Below, piece after piece: positions 1 to 7,078 of a stretch of 64,000 nt of DNA. The DNA is taken from assembly GCF_018279165.1 (NCBI RefSeq), contig NZ_CP047289.1:1486501-1550500 (forward strand). Direction: 5' to 3'. This DNA is from Falsirhodobacter algicola. GTDB taxonomy: Bacteria; Pseudomonadota; Alphaproteobacteria; Rhodobacterales; Rhodobacteraceae. A program made the translations under genes and the position numbers. Every line of letters starts with the position of its first letter. The stretch's first letter is position 1. The notes beneath the pieces are model-generated. The model ran no database searches and had not been told where the DNA came from. It saw nothing but the letters and a program-made list of their open reading frames with translations.

Positions 1-601
1 GGCTGGTGATGTTCGCCTCCAGCGCGGCCTTCTCGATCCGGCGGCGGATGATGTAGAGGTCGCGCTCGAACTGCTCCTCGTCCACGTCCTTGTCGCAGCG
101 GATCAGGATCTGCTCGATCTCGGGGCGGGTGGCGTTGGCCTTGTCGCCCAGCACGGAGATGTCCACCGGCACATGGCGCCAGCCATAGATGTAGTGGCCC
201 ATGCGCAGGACTTCCGTCTCCACGATGGTCCGGCAGCGTTCCTGCGCGGCGAAATCGGTGCGCGGCAGGAAGACCTGCCCCACCGCGATGCGCTTGGAGG
301 TGTCCGGCTCATGCCCGGTGCGGCGCACCTGATCGTAGAAGAAGGGAACCGGGATCTGCACATGGATGCCCGCGCCGTCGCCGGTCTTGCCGTCGGCATC
401 CACCGCACCGCGGTGCCAGATCGCCTTCAGCGCGTCGATCCCGGCCTGCACCACGCGGCGCGCGGGCTGACCGTTCAGCGCGACCACGAGGCCGACGCCG
501 CAGGACGACTTTTCGTCGTCGAAGCGGAACAGGCCGTTCTCGTGCATCCACTGGCGTTTGGCTTCTTCGGCACGAACCCAGTTTTCATCGTAAGTGGTCA
601 T
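1..601 (-). CDS. gltB: Glutamate synthase (NADPH) large subunit, N-terminal part (cut by window edge)
   Basis: The first 200 codons are visible and the gene runs off the left edge. The large subunit takes the amide of glutamine, releases ammonia and transfers it to 2-oxoglutarate, making two glutamates with GltD as electron donor. The N-terminal nucleophile glutaminase domain is recognisable. Cys34 lies in SSCGVG after a short propeptide, followed by IWHRGAVDADGKTGDGAGIH, a typical GltB segment. The ATG has a good AGGAGG six bases upstream. It also overlaps the stop of a 34-codon ORF (ATGA), which suggests translational coupling. It is the last gene of a leftward operon starting at gltD. Confidence 0.95.
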   Translation of the reverse strand, partial: MTTYDENWVRAEEAKRQWMHENGLFRFDDEKSSCGVGLVVALNGQPARRVVQAGIDALKAIWHRGAVDADGKTGDGAGIHVQIPVPFFYDQVRRTGHEPDTSKRIAVGQVFLPRTDFAAQERCRTIVETEVLRMGHYIYGWRHVPVDISVLGDKANATRPEIEQILIRCDKDVDEEQFERDLYIIRRRIEKAALEANITS

Positions 602-702
602 GGCTGGCCTCCTGCAGAGAGCGTGGCAAGGGAAGCGGCGCGGCTGCGCCCGTTCCCGGCAAAGATGATGGTCGCGGCCTCGCGGCCGTATCGGGGAGTC
701 AT
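598..702 (-). CDS. Candidate 34-aa microprotein between gltD and gltB
   Basis: I do not recognise this ORF. It encodes 34 residues, is basic, and has the middle segment AATIIFAGNGRSRAASLATL. Support for translation comes from the DNA. A strong AAGGAGG (710-716) lies seven bases before the ATG. The ATG overlaps the stop of the upstream 43-aa ORF (TCATGA), and its own stop overlaps the gltB start in the same way. It could be a real microprotein or only a coupling device that carries ribosomes to gltB. No homology search was possible, so conservation is unknown. Confidence 0.4.
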   Translation of the reverse strand: MTPRYGREAATIIFAGNGRSRAASLATLSAGGQP

Positions 703-830
703 GACTCGTCCTCCTTGCGCGCCGGCGCGGGGGCGGGCGGCGGGGCGGGCGGTGTCTTGGTCAGTGCCGCATCCCGGGCGTCCCAGACGGCCCATGGGGT
801 GCAGCAGGGGCAATTCTCGTGATGGCTCAT
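699..830 (-). CDS. Small Cys/Pro-rich protein, 43 aa, inside the glt operon
   Basis: This is a small protein of unknown function starting MSHHENCPCCTPWAVWDARD. The N-terminal HH and CPCC could bind a metal or form a disulfide; the rest is a Pro/Ala-rich linker ending in charged residues. AGGAGG at 839-844 sits eight bases before the ATG and overlaps the stop of the exported protein upstream. Its stop overlaps the next ORF's start. The internal ATG was chosen because the longer in-frame extension (to 914) would run inside the upstream gene. A role alongside GltB/GltD, for example in cofactor or cluster handling, is only a guess. Confidence 0.55.
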   Translation of the reverse strand: MSHHENCPCCTPWAVWDARDAALTKTPPAPPPAPAPARKEDES

Positions 831-843
831 GCCTCGGCCCTCC

Positions 844-1509
844 TCAGGACAGGACCGTGTCGCAGTCGAAGATCGGCTGGCTGGCCTCGAAGCCCTTCTC
901 GCCAGGGAAGGCAAAGCTCATCGGGCGGCTGTCGCTCGGGAGCCATTCGCCATCCGCATCGCCATATTCCGACGGCCCGGCAAAGAAGCTGCCCAACTCG
1001 CGGCTCACGAATTCATGGCCGCGCGCGCGGCGCAGCACGGTGCCGTCGCCATCGGTCTCGGTGAACTCGAACTCCGTCTCCTGCAGGGTCTGCCCGTCGA
1101 TCACATGATCCTTGCCCGTCAGGGTGTCATACCCCGTGACATGGGTCGGCGCGCGGTCGTCATGCTCCAGCCAGAAATCATAGCTGTCGCGCCCCGTTTC
1201 ATAGAGCGTCGTGATCGAGGCCGGATCGTTCCGTTTGCCCAGCACCTGCATCCCCTCGGCGTCGCGGCTTTGCAGCCATTCGCCTTCGGTGTCGGTCTGG
1301 GTCATGAAATACGGCCCCGTCTGCCCCGCATCGACGCGCCATGCGGTGTTCGGCGCATCGCCCGTGCAGACGTAGTGATTGGACACGCGGCATTCCTTCG
1401 ACTGCACCGTCATCGTGGTTGTGCAGCCGGCGGGCGGCGTGAAGCTGGCCGCCGGCACTGCGGCAGGAACCGCAGCCGGCAGCAGCGCAAGGATCAGGGC
1501 CCGGATCAT
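844..1509 (-). CDS. Exported protein of unknown function in the glt operon
   Basis: The 221-residue product begins with a hydrophobic Ala/Pro/Val-rich signal sequence (about residues 1-21, MIRALILALLPAAVPAAVPA), so the mature part is probably periplasmic. The mature part holds several cysteines (in PAGCTTT, SKECRV, YVCTGD and the C-terminal FDCDTVL) and is acidic and soluble. I cannot name a family. Its ATG overlaps the gltD stop (ATGA), so it is co-translated with gltD, which is unusual for an exported protein in a cytosolic-enzyme operon. I infer that proteins of this type sit in glt operons of related bacteria, but I could not check this. Confidence 0.75.
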   Translation of the reverse strand: MIRALILALLPAAVPAAVPAASFTPPAGCTTTMTVQSKECRVSNHYVCTGDAPNTAWRVDAGQTGPYFMTQTDTEGEWLQSRDAEGMQVLGKRNDPASITTLYETGRDSYDFWLEHDDRAPTHVTGYDTLTGKDHVIDGQTLQETEFEFTETDGDGTVLRRARGHEFVSRELGSFFAGPSEYGDADGEWLPSDSRPMSFAFPGEKGFEASQPIFDCDTVLS

Positions 1510-2942
1510 TCCGCCGCCACCTGCGCCGGCGCGGACAGATAATCGAGGATGGCCGTAGCCGCCTCGCGCCCGTCGCGGATCGCCCAGACCACGAGCGAAG
1601 CCCCGCGCACGATGTCGCCCACCGCATAGACGCCGGGAATGGTCGTGGCATGGGTGCGGAAATCGGCCTTCACCGTGCCCCAGCGCGTGGTGGAGAGATC
1701 AGGCGCGGACCAATGGGTCGGCAGATCCTCGGGCTCGAACCCGAGGGCGGTGATCACGAGGTCGGCCGGCTCGACATAATCGGCGCCCTCCATGACCTCG
1801 GGGGATTGGCGGCCGGAGGCGTCGGGCGGCCCGAGGCGCATCTTCTGCACGATCACGCCCTCGACATGCTCATCGCCGGTGAAGCCCTTGGGCGCGGTCA
1901 GCCAGACGAATTCGACGCCCTCTTCCTCGGCGTTCTGCGTCTCGCGCTTGGAGCCGGGCATGTTCGCCCGGTCGCGGCGATAGAGGCATTTCACGCTGGT
2001 GGCGCCCTGACGGATCGCGGTGCGCACGCAGTCCATCGCCGTGTCGCCGCCGCCGATCACCACGACGCGCTTGCCCGCCGCATCGAGATGGCCGTTGTCA
2101 TGGGCCTCCACCTCGTCGCCGAAGCTCTTCTTGTTGGAGGCGGTCAGATAGGCCAGCGCCGGAACGATGCCGCCCGCGCCGATGCCGTCGCCGGTCAGAT
2201 CGCGCGCCTTGTAGACGCCCGTCGCGATCAGCACCGCATCATGCTGGCCGCGAATCGCATCGAAGCTGATATCGGTACCGACATTGCAATTCAGCACGAA
2301 CTGCACGCCCGCTTCCTCCAGCTGGGCGACGCGGCGCATCACCACATGCTTTTCCAGTTTGAAGCCGGGGATGCCATAGGTCAGCAGCCCGCCCGCGCGG
2401 TCATAGCGGTCATAGACCGTCACCTGCACGCCCTGACGGCGCAGCATGTCGGCCGCCGCCAATCCGCCGGGGCCCGCGCCGATGATGCCGACGGATTCGG
2501 TCCGCTCGGCGATGGGGGTGCCGGGCTTGACCCAGCCCCGCTCCCATGCGGTGTCGGTGATGTATTTCTCGATCGCGCCGATCGTCACCGTGCCATGGCC
2601 GGATTGTTCGATCACGCAGTTGCCTTCGCACAGACGGTCCTGCGGGCAGATGCGGCCGCAGATCTCGGGGAAGGTGTTGGTGGCCTGGCTGATGGCATAG
2701 GCCTCTTCCAGACGCCCCTCGGCGGTCATGCGCAGCCAGTCGGGGATGTTGTTGTGCAGCGGGCAGTGCGATTGGCAGTAGGGCACGCCGCACTGGCTGC
2801 AGCGGCCGGACTGTTCGGCCGCCTTGGCATCGGCGAATTCGCGATAGATTTCATCGAAGTCCCGGGCGCGCAGGTCCGGCATCCGTTTCTCGGGCATCTC
2901 GCGCGAGGTCGAGACGAACTTCAACATGCGTTGCGTGGCCAT
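1506..2942 (-). CDS. gltD: Glutamate synthase (NADPH) small subunit
   Basis: GltD (478 aa) oxidises NADPH and passes electrons through FAD and iron-sulfur clusters to GltB. The N-terminal cysteine clusters CSQCGVPYCQSHC and CGRICPQDRLCEGNC are the expected [4Fe-4S] ligands. GIIGAGPGGLAAADM is the FAD Rossmann motif, VVVIGGGDTAMD the NADPH-binding one, and GDIVRGASLVVWAI closes the C-terminal FAD site. The length is normal for the family. It is the first gene of the leftward glt operon and overlaps the next gene by four bases. The leader (2943-3095) contains a long dyad that may be an operator. Confidence 0.97.
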   Translation of the reverse strand: MATQRMLKFVSTSREMPEKRMPDLRARDFDEIYREFADAKAAEQSGRCSQCGVPYCQSHCPLHNNIPDWLRMTAEGRLEEAYAISQATNTFPEICGRICPQDRLCEGNCVIEQSGHGTVTIGAIEKYITDTAWERGWVKPGTPIAERTESVGIIGAGPGGLAAADMLRRQGVQVTVYDRYDRAGGLLTYGIPGFKLEKHVVMRRVAQLEEAGVQFVLNCNVGTDISFDAIRGQHDAVLIATGVYKARDLTGDGIGAGGIVPALAYLTASNKKSFGDEVEAHDNGHLDAAGKRVVVIGGGDTAMDCVRTAIRQGATSVKCLYRRDRANMPGSKRETQNAEEEGVEFVWLTAPKGFTGDEHVEGVIVQKMRLGPPDASGRQSPEVMEGADYVEPADLVITALGFEPEDLPTHWSAPDLSTTRWGTVKADFRTHATTIPGVYAVGDIVRGASLVVWAIRDGREAATAILDYLSAPAQVAAE

Positions 2943-2995
2943 GGCTGGGTCGATCCTTGCGAAGAGGCGGTCGCGCCTTCATACACAGGGGCCCA

Positions 2996-3032
2996 AATGC
3001 ATAAAAGTCAGCAATGCTGACCTTATTGCATT
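2996..3032. promoter_or_regulatory. Dyad in the gltD leader, candidate operator
   Basis: An inner inverted repeat, GTCAGCA-a-TGCTGAC (3007-3021), is flanked by an outer one (AATGCA at 2996-3001 and TGCATT at 3027-3032). The whole 37-base dyad lies 54 to 90 bases upstream of the gltD start. It has no T-tract, so a terminator is unlikely. Size and position fit binding of a dimeric or tetrameric regulator. The identity of that regulator is unknown. Confidence 0.45.
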
Positions 3033-3095
3033 TTATTGACGGCTTTCGGCGGCTCCGGGGCGAAAATCGCCCCCTAATGGGTCAGTATATATGAC

Positions 3096-3896
3096 CTACC
3101 CCCAAATCTGCAGTCCGATCATCGCCGCCGTCCCCACGATGATACGCCACCAACCGAACACCGCATAGCCATGCAGCGCAACATATCCGAGCAGCCAGCG
3201 CACCACGCACAGCCCCGACACGAACGCCGCGACGAAGCCGATCGCGATCAATCCGAACTGCCCGGCATCCAGCGCGTCCCGGCTGGCATAGAGGTCGTAG
3301 GTGAAGGCCCCGAGCATCGTCGGCATCGACAGAAAGAACGAGAACTCCGCCGCCGCGCGCTTGCTGCATCCCAGCGCCAGCGCCCCCACGATCGTCGCCC
3401 CCGAGCGGGACACGCCGGGAATCATCGCAAGGCACTGGATCACCCCGATGCGGAAGGCCGTCCAGATCGGCAGGCGCATCGCATCGTCGTGGCGCGGCGC
3501 GATGGCCATGCGGTCCACGAACAGCAGCACCACCCCGCCGAGGATCAGCATCAGCGCGATCAGGCGCGGCGTCTCGAAGAGGACGGTCTTGATGACGTCA
3601 TGCGCCATCACCCCGATGACCACCGCCGGAACGAAGGCCAGCAGCACCGACAAGACGAAGCGGCGGGCGGCGGGATCGTGCGGGGCGGCGCGCAGCACCT
3701 CCCACAGGCGGGCGGCGTAGATCGACAGAACCGCCAGAACCGCGCCCAGTTGGATCATCACGGCAAAGCTGCCCGCCGCGCCTTCGAATCCGATGAAATG
3801 CTGCAACAGAAGCAGATGGCCGGTGGAAGAGACGGGAATGAACTCCGTCAGCCCTTCCACCACCCCGAGGAACAGGGCCTCAAGCGCGTCCTGCAT
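3096..3896 (-). CDS. uppP: Undecaprenyl-diphosphatase
   Basis: This integral membrane enzyme (266 aa) dephosphorylates undecaprenyl pyrophosphate to recycle the lipid carrier for peptidoglycan and polysaccharide synthesis. Over-expression of the family gives bacitracin resistance. The two family motifs are present: EGLTEF..SSTGHL (residues 14-28) and PGVSRSG (160-166), which together form the active site. About eight hydrophobic segments follow the usual layout and the length is typical. It lies six bases after the NDUFA9-like gene on the same strand, so the two are probably co-transcribed. Confidence 0.96.
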   Translation of the reverse strand: MQDALEALFLGVVEGLTEFIPVSSTGHLLLLQHFIGFEGAAGSFAVMIQLGAVLAVLSIYAARLWEVLRAAPHDPAARRFVLSVLLAFVPAVVIGVMAHDVIKTVLFETPRLIALMLILGGVVLLFVDRMAIAPRHDDAMRLPIWTAFRIGVIQCLAMIPGVSRSGATIVGALALGCSKRAAAEFSFFLSMPTMLGAFTYDLYASRDALDAGQFGLIAIGFVAAFVSGLCVVRWLLGYVALHGYAVFGWWRIIVGTAAMIGLQIWG

Positions 3897-3902
3897 TCCC
3901 GA

Positions 3903-4886
3903 TCAGACCTTGCGCAGGTTCTTGGCCGAACCCTTGATCGCGGCGTATTGGCCCGCGGGGCGGAAACGCCACAGGTATTCGGGCAGCACCGCCTCGAAGG
4001 CGAGCGGGGTGATTCCCAATTCGGCAAAGCCGCGCGCGCCAGGCATGACGACGTTGTCATGGGCCAGCATCTTCAGCTGATCGCGGCTGACGGCGGCGTT
4101 CGGGATCAGACCGCCCGTCAAACGCTCCACCCCGTCGAGAAGGCCGGCCGTGACCTGCATCAGCCCCACCGGCACATCCCAGATCCGGCGCTTGCGCATG
4201 ATGATGGTCAGCATCTGCTCCATCAGCGCATGGAAACGTCCGGCATCCGGGCCGCCCAGTTCGTAGATGCCGGGCGCCGCGCCGCGCAGGCCCGCCACCA
4301 CCGCCCGCGCCACGTCATCGACATAGACGGGCTGGAAGCGGGTCGCGCCATGCACCACCGGCAGGATCGGCCAGTTTCGCGCCATGGCGGCGAAGCGGTT
4401 GAAGAAATCGTCCTCCGGCCCGAAGATGATCGAGGGGCGCAGGATCACGGCGCCGGGGAATGCGGCCTCGACCGCGGCCTCCCCTTCGGCCTTGGTGCGG
4501 GCATAGAGGCTGCCGGCATTGGCATCCGCCCCGATGGCCGAGATGTGCACGAGGCGCGCAACCCCCATCTCGGCGGCGATGCGGGCGACGCGGCCCGCCC
4601 CTTCGGCCTGCACGGCCTGATGGGTGTTCGCCCCGCGCGGCGACAGGATGCCGACGCAGTTCACCACCGCATCCGCCTCAGCCATGACGCGGCGGACGGA
4701 CTCGTCGTCGCGGATGTTGCAGAACACCGGCTCCACCTGCCCGACCGAGCCATAGGGCTTGAGGAACAGCGCCTCGTTCGGGCGCCGGACGGCGATGCGG
4801 ATGCGCCAACCCTCCTTCGCCAGACGTCGCGCGACATAGCGCCCGACGAACCCGGAACCGCCAAAAATCGTGACCAGCTTGCTCAT
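3903..4886 (-). CDS. Complex I NDUFA9-like NAD(P)-binding protein (atypical SDR)
   Basis: The 327-aa protein is an extended/atypical short-chain dehydrogenase of the NDUFA9 type. The N-terminal GGSGFVG (residues 9-15) is the nucleotide-binding motif, followed by typical steps such as VVNCVGIL and LVHISAIGADANAGSLYARTK. As usual for the atypical group, the catalytic YxxxK is only partly kept, within YARTKAEGE. Alphaproteobacterial homologues are annotated as complex I-associated proteins; a structural or quinone-related role is inferred from the family, not shown here. It is the first gene of a two-gene unit with uppP, and its promoter must lie in 4887-4986, back to back with that of tRNA-Leu. 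Confidence 0.85.
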   Translation of the reverse strand: MSKLVTIFGGSGFVGRYVARRLAKEGWRIRIAVRRPNEALFLKPYGSVGQVEPVFCNIRDDESVRRVMAEADAVVNCVGILSPRGANTHQAVQAEGAGRVARIAAEMGVARLVHISAIGADANAGSLYARTKAEGEAAVEAAFPGAVILRPSIIFGPEDDFFNRFAAMARNWPILPVVHGATRFQPVYVDDVARAVVAGLRGAAPGIYELGGPDAGRFHALMEQMLTIIMRKRRIWDVPVGLMQVTAGLLDGVERLTGGLIPNAAVSRDQLKMLAHDNVVMPGARGFAELGITPLAFEAVLPEYLWRFRPAGQYAAIKGSAKNLRKV

Positions 4887-4957
4887 ACCTGTGCCCTCCG
4901 ACGCCTGTCGCCTGTCCGTTCAGATACGCCGGTGAAGGCCATCGGGCAAGTCATCCG

Positions 4958-5015
4958 AAAAAACGACAAATTATTGAAAAAGGCCGTTGACACCCCCCTG
5001 CACCATCGGTAGATC
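4958..5015 (+). promoter_or_regulatory. Promoter of tRNA-Leu with UP-like element
   Basis: TTGACA (4987-4992), a 17-base spacer and TAGATC (5010-5015) form a near-consensus sigma-70 promoter. It places transcription start about ten bases before the tRNA. The A/T-rich tract at 4958-4981 directly upstream resembles an UP element, common at strong stable-RNA promoters. Confidence 0.75.
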
Positions 5016-5031
5016 ACCGCTCACGACATCG

Positions 5032-5116
5032 GCCCAGATGGCGGAATTGGTAGACGCGCACGGTTCAGGTCCGTGTGCCGCAAGGCGTGGAGGTTCGAGT
5101 CCTCTTCTGGGCACCA
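5032..5116 (+). tRNA. tRNA-Leu (anticodon CAG)
   Basis: The acceptor stem GCCCAGA pairs with TCTGGGC. The anticodon arm CACGG-TTCAGGT-CCGTG gives anticodon CAG (reads CUG). The T-arm GGAGG-TTCGAGT-CCTCT is intact. The variable arm is long, as in class II tRNAs, and CCA is encoded. A promoter precedes it and a terminator follows. tRNA-Leu genes are frequent integration targets, and glycosyltransferase genes of mixed orientation follow, but I found no integrase or repeated tRNA 3' end. Confidence 0.97.
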
Positions 5117-5127
5117 AAGTCTTGGCG

Positions 5128-5166
5128 AAAGCCCCGCAGCCTAACGGCTCGCGGGGCTTTGTCTTT
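5128..5166 (+). terminator. Rho-independent terminator after tRNA-Leu
   Basis: A perfect 10-bp stem, AAAGCCCCGC (5128-5137) with GCGGGGCTTT (5151-5160), is extended inside by AGCC/GGCT around a TAAC loop and followed by GTCTTTT. It ends the tRNA transcript 12 bases after CCA. The A-rich 5' side means it could also stop leftward transcription from the GT29-like gene. Confidence 0.85.
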
Positions 5167-5195
5167 TCCGGGGTTGGGCACGGGGTTGGCCCGCC

Positions 5196-5963
5196 TCAGG
5201 TGTTCAGATGATGGCGCACATGCCGCCCGAGCGTCAGCGCCAGGCCCCGCGCCGCCGCCTCGTCCGTGCGGCGGCGGATCAGGGCCTTTTCGCGCAGCGG
5301 ATCATGCACCTGCGATGCGGAGGCCCAAGCCTGCGCCTCTGCCCCGCTGCCGACGGCGTCGTTGTAGCCGGGGGCATAGGGGGTGGCGAAGAACGTGAAG
5401 CCGTGGATCGACAGTTCCGCCAGATCGCAGCCGAGGAAGAACAGCATCGCGCTGGTCCCTACCGTCGGTTGCAGTCCGCCCAGATCGCGCCGCACACCGT
5501 TGCAGAACGCGGTCGAGGGCACCTTCAGCGCGATGCCGCTGTCCTTCAACTCGGCCCGTTTGCGATGCACCCGACCCTTGCTGCCCTTGAAGCTCCAATG
5601 CGGAAAGACGCAGAGGTGCACGCCATGGGCGCGCAGCAGATCGGGCGGCACGGCTCCGGCGCTGCGGGGGCCGTCCTCGTTCAGGTTGTGAAACAACACA
5701 TCCGTCCGCGCGCCGAGCCGCGCCGGATCGGCCTTGGCCAAGGCGATGCCGTTGTTCAGCCGCACGATGACGTCGTAATCGTCCACGCGCAGATCGCCCA
5801 GATCCTCGGCCACCGTATGGGCCGGGCCGAGGATGATGACGCGCTTGCCGCGGAACGCCTCCGGGTCCAGTTCCGGCATCCGCCACGGGTTCAGCCGCGA
5901 AGCCGCGATCGTGAACCGCAGCCACCGCTGCGCAAGGTCGATCTGCCGCAGCACCGCCGTCAT
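5196..5963 (-). CDS. GT29 (sialyltransferase)-like glycosyltransferase
   Basis: This 255-aa protein resembles family 29-type glycosyltransferases. RVIILGPAHT (41-50) followed by DYDVIVRLNNG (62-72) looks like the first sialyl motif, where the nucleotide part of the donor binds. VGTSAMLFFLGCDLAELSIHG (168-188) resembles the second. A cytosolic enzyme modifying a surface glycan is likely; the actual donor is unknown. The ATG at 5963 was preferred over an upstream start near 6125 because the extra N-terminus is low-complexity and would overlap the Stealth gene's start region. It is divergent from the Stealth gene, and the 137-base gap must hold both promoters. Confidence 0.65.
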   Translation of the reverse strand: MTAVLRQIDLAQRWLRFTIAASRLNPWRMPELDPEAFRGKRVIILGPAHTVAEDLGDLRVDDYDVIVRLNNGIALAKADPARLGARTDVLFHNLNEDGPRSAGAVPPDLLRAHGVHLCVFPHWSFKGSKGRVHRKRAELKDSGIALKVPSTAFCNGVRRDLGGLQPTVGTSAMLFFLGCDLAELSIHGFTFFATPYAPGYNDAVGSGAEAQAWASASQVHDPLREKALIRRRTDEAAARGLALTLGRHVRHHLNT

Positions 5964-6100
5964 CGTGCCGCCCCCGCGGCAGGGCGGGCAGCAACGGGGG
6001 AATGGACGGCGGCTGGCATGGGCGCTCCTTCGGCGGGGTCCCCCCACTTGATAAGCGCCGGGGGCGATGTCAAGTTTCGCGCCGATTGAGGGAGAGGCGC

Positions 6101-7078
6101 ATGAAGATCGACGCGGTGGTGACATGGGTGGACGGCGACGATCCGCGCCATGCCGAAAAGCGCCATCAGCATGACGGGCGCGCCGTGCCCGCCGCCTCGC
6201 GCAGCGCCACCCGCTTCGCCAGCCGGGGGGAGATCGGATACTGCGTCTGGTCCATCCTGACCTTCTGCCCCTTCATCGACCGGGTCTTCGTCGTGACCGA
6301 CGATCAGCGCCCGGACGTGCTGGAGGATCTGTTCGCCCGGCATCCCGACTGGCGGGCGCGGGTGATCATCGCCGATCACCGCGACATCTTCGGCCCCCAT
6401 GCGGACCTTCTGCCGGTGTTCAGTTCCCGCTCCATCGAGACGATGCTGCACCGCATCCCGGAACTGGCCGAGCATTTCCTCTATTTCAACGACGACATCT
6501 TCATCGGGCGCCCCTGCACGGCCAAGGCGTTCTTCGACGGGGGCCGGCCGGTCCTGACGGGAACGCTGCGGCCCTTCCCCCGCCCCGCATGGGCGCGGCT
6601 GAAGGCGCTGTTGCGGCGCGCCCCCCCGCGCGCCGGCTTCAAGGAGGCGCAGCAGCGCGCCGCCCGCCTTGCCGGGCGCAGCGGCAGCTATCTTCTGGCC
6701 GAACACCGGCCCCACCCGATGCGCCGCTCCACCCTAGCCGCCTTCTACGAGGGGCGGGAGGAGGCGCTTCGGGCGCAGGCCGGGCACCGTTTCCGCAGCC
6801 CGGCGCAGATCTCTCCGATCGGGCTCGCGCATCATCTGGAATTGATCGCCGGGGCAGAGGTGCGCCCGCCCGTCCATGGCGGTTATATCAAGCCGGTGAC
6901 GGGCGCGCGCCGGATGCGCCGCGTGGCCGATACGCTGGACGCGCTGCGGCGCGGCGCACTCGAGACGATCTGCATCCAGAGCCTCGATGCGATGGACCCG
7001 GCGCAGCAGCGCCTTGTCCTCGAGGGGCTGGAGGCGTGGATGCGCGATCCGCCGAAGGACGTCAGCCCGCCGGCATGA
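6101..7078 (+). CDS. Stealth-family sugar-phosphate transferase
   Basis: The 325-aa protein carries the Stealth conserved regions. CR1 is VTWVDGDDP at residues 8-16. CR2 covers DQRP..FSSRSIETMLHRIP (68-120), then YFNDDIFIG (128-136). Stealth proteins include bacterial capsule hexose-1-phosphate transferases and the GlcNAc-1-phosphotransferase of animals; they transfer a sugar phosphate from a nucleotide sugar. Start ATG 6101 follows GGAGAGG. The acceptor is unknown and no capsule export genes are adjacent. The gene's 3' end overlaps the convergent GT4-like gene by 17 bases. Confidence 0.85.
   Translation: MKIDAVVTWVDGDDPRHAEKRHQHDGRAVPAASRSATRFASRGEIGYCVWSILTFCPFIDRVFVVTDDQRPDVLEDLFARHPDWRARVIIADHRDIFGPHADLLPVFSSRSIETMLHRIPELAEHFLYFNDDIFIGRPCTAKAFFDGGRPVLTGTLRPFPRPAWARLKALLRRAPPRAGFKEAQQRAARLAGRSGSYLLAEHRPHPMRRSTLAAFYEGREEALRAQAGHRFRSPAQISPIGLAHHLELIAGAEVRPPVHGGYIKPVTGARRMRRVADTLDALRRGALETICIQSLDAMDPAQQRLVLEGLEAWMRDPPKDVSPPA

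Noticed and set aside
3057-3073. Hairpin GGGGCGA-aaa-TCGCCCC after uppP
   Set aside because: Seven-base stem but no T-tract on the minus strand, so I did not call it a terminator.
3171-5012. 613-codon plus-strand open frame across uppP, the NDUFA9-like gene and the promoter region
   Set aside because: His/Arg/Gln-rich antisense frame spanning two real genes and extending to the tRNA promoter; no domain.
6045-6073. TTGACA-like box between the GT29-like and Stealth genes
   Set aside because: TTGACA on the minus strand has only a 14-base spacer to the nearest TATCAA; too short for a sigma-70 promoter.
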